From: Polaribacter sejongensis
GTDB lineage: Bacteria; Bacteroidota; Bacteroidia; Flavobacteriales; Flavobacteriaceae
Reading direction: 5' to 3'
NCBI RefSeq assembly: GCF_038024065.1
Contig: NZ_CP150667.1
Span: 496,001-560,000, forward strand
DNA length: 64,000 nt
Part shown: positions 63,127 to 64,000 of the stretch, piece after piece
Position numbering within the stretch: the stretch's first letter is position 1
Layout of the letters: each line of letters opens with the position of its first letter
Position numbers and translations under genes: made by a program
The notes under the pieces: generated by a model
What the model was told of the DNA's origin: nothing
What the model saw: only the letters and a program-made list of their open reading frames with translations
The model's database searches: none

Positions 63127-64000
63127 ATGGAAAATATAATTAAATTAAATCAAAAGAATTTAGCAGAAATTAGTACTAAAATAACTTCTCCTACTTATAA
63201 TAGAAGCGACATTAAAACAGGTATTGTACATGTTGGTATTGGTGGTTTTCATAGATCACATGAAGCGTTTTATACAGATCTGTTATTAAATGATGATACT
63301 CAAAAAGATTGGGGTATTTGTGGTGTTGCTTTGTTAGATTTTGATACTAAAATTTACAACATACTTAAAGAGCAAGACGGTTTATATACGTTGATTATAA
63401 AAGAATTAGATGGTTCGTTAACAAAACAAATTATTGGTTCTATGGTAGAAGTTTTGTATGCGCCAGAAAGTCCAATAAAAGTCATTGAAAAAATGGCGAG
63501 TGAAGATGTAAAAATCATCAGTTTAACCATTACAGAAGGAGGTTATAATTATAATGAAGCAACAGGAGAATTCAATTTTGAAAATCCTTTAATTCAGCAC
63601 GATTTAGAAACTCCAAATGCGCCTAAAACTATTTTCGGATATTTAACGCAAGCGTTGAAATTAAGAAAAGAAAATGGTTTAAAAGGTGTTACTATTCAAT
63701 CTTGTGATAATATACAAGGAAACGGACACATGACAGAAAAAATGTTGTTAAGCTATGTAAAAGTAGCAGCACCAACTTTAGTATCTTGGATTGATGAGAA
63801 CGTATCGTTTCCGAATGCAATGGTAGATAGAATTACACCTGCAACATCTGCATTAGATATCGAAAAATTAAAAGAAACTTCAGGTATCGATGATGGATGG
63901 CCAGTGGTTTGTGAACCTTTTAAACAATGGGTAATTGAAGATGATTTTGCAGCCGGAAGACCTGCTTGGGAAACTGTTGGTGCTCAGTTTGTAAAAGATG
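63127..64000 (+). CDS. Mannitol dehydrogenase family protein, partial at the right edge
   Basis: The gene starts at the ATG at 63127, 7 bases after the permease gene, and is open to the window end (291 codons visible, stop not seen). The long-chain polyol dehydrogenase signatures are HVGIGGFHRSHEAFYTD, TITEGGYNYNEATG, TIQSCDNIQGNGHM and SFPNAMVDRITPATS. The enzymes oxidise mannitol, altronate/tagaturonate-type or related sugar alcohols with NAD. The family size (about 490 residues) means more than a third is outside the window, including the catalytic Lys region. Fructuronate reductase and tagaturonate reductase are alternatives. Confidence 0.9.
   Translation, partial: MENIIKLNQKNLAEISTKITSPTYNRSDIKTGIVHVGIGGFHRSHEAFYTDLLLNDDTQKDWGICGVALLDFDTKIYNILKEQDGLYTLIIKELDGSLTKQIIGSMVEVLYAPESPIKVIEKMASEDVKIISLTITEGGYNYNEATGEFNFENPLIQHDLETPNAPKTIFGYLTQALKLRKENGLKGVTIQSCDNIQGNGHMTEKMLLSYVKVAAPTLVSWIDENVSFPNAMVDRITPATSALDIEKLKETSGIDDGWPVVCEPFKQWVIEDDFAAGRPAWETVGAQFVKD

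Overview
The window is AT-rich chromosomal DNA from a member of the Bacteroidota, most likely a marine Flavobacteriaceae of the Polaribacter/Tenacibaculum type. The signs are a SusC/SusD pair, PorX and a type IX secretion (T9SS) type B cargo protein, a fused lpxC/fabZ gene, many short Sec or lipoprotein signals, promoters of the Bacteroidota type (-33 TTTG, -7 TAnnTTTG), and intergenic palindromic repeats of the kind common in flavobacterial genomes. I see no rRNA, tRNA, CRISPR array, prophage or insertion sequence. The genus is an inference.

Layout. 1-8160 is mostly minus-strand housekeeping: an anti-sigma/ECF sigma pair (the anti-sigma gene runs off the left edge), a DUF3857/transglutaminase-like protein, an exonuclease with a GIY-YIG-like tail, the PLP-binding protein YggS, serA, serC and a LuxC-like acyl-CoA reductase. 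The reductase is divergent from an 8Fe ferredoxin at 8231. 8676-19615 is an accessory locus: SusC/SusD, a purple-acid-phosphatase-like metallophosphoesterase, two glycerophosphodiesterases (one lipoprotein, one Sec-exported), a secreted sialidase-like protein and an AraC regulator. Upstream of susC lie four TTAACA-like hexamers at exact 11-bp spacing, resembling a Pho box. I read this as a phosphodiester/organophosphate scavenging system built on a SusCD transporter.

19759-36999 holds ychF, an isolated transglutaminase gene of slightly different composition, an arsR-thioredoxin-osmC-permease operon with a perfect palindromic operator, several lipoproteins, a Gfo/Idh oxidoreductase, a membrane hydrolase, an SDR, gcvT, an exported aminopeptidase P and a VF530-family protein. 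37001-37694 is a gene-free block of degenerate repeats. 37695-47011 carries a sirtuin, a TrmH-type rRNA/tRNA methylase, a 1278-residue T9SS cargo with eight internal repeats, alanine dehydrogenase, tsaE and porX. 47281-58393 is a co-directional envelope and core-metabolism block: an HD hydrolase, lpxD, lpxC/fabZ, lpxA, efp, a second lpxD, sucD, an M16 peptidase and fabG.

58755-64000 looks like a sugar-alcohol locus. A hexitol-phosphatase-like HAD enzyme and a Nudix-family (NrtR-like) regulator are divergent from an outer-membrane beta-barrel protein, an NCS1-family permease and a mannitol dehydrogenase cut by the right edge. Both sides of this divergent region carry the same AAACGT-N7-ACGT operator-like element, so the Nudix protein probably controls both units.
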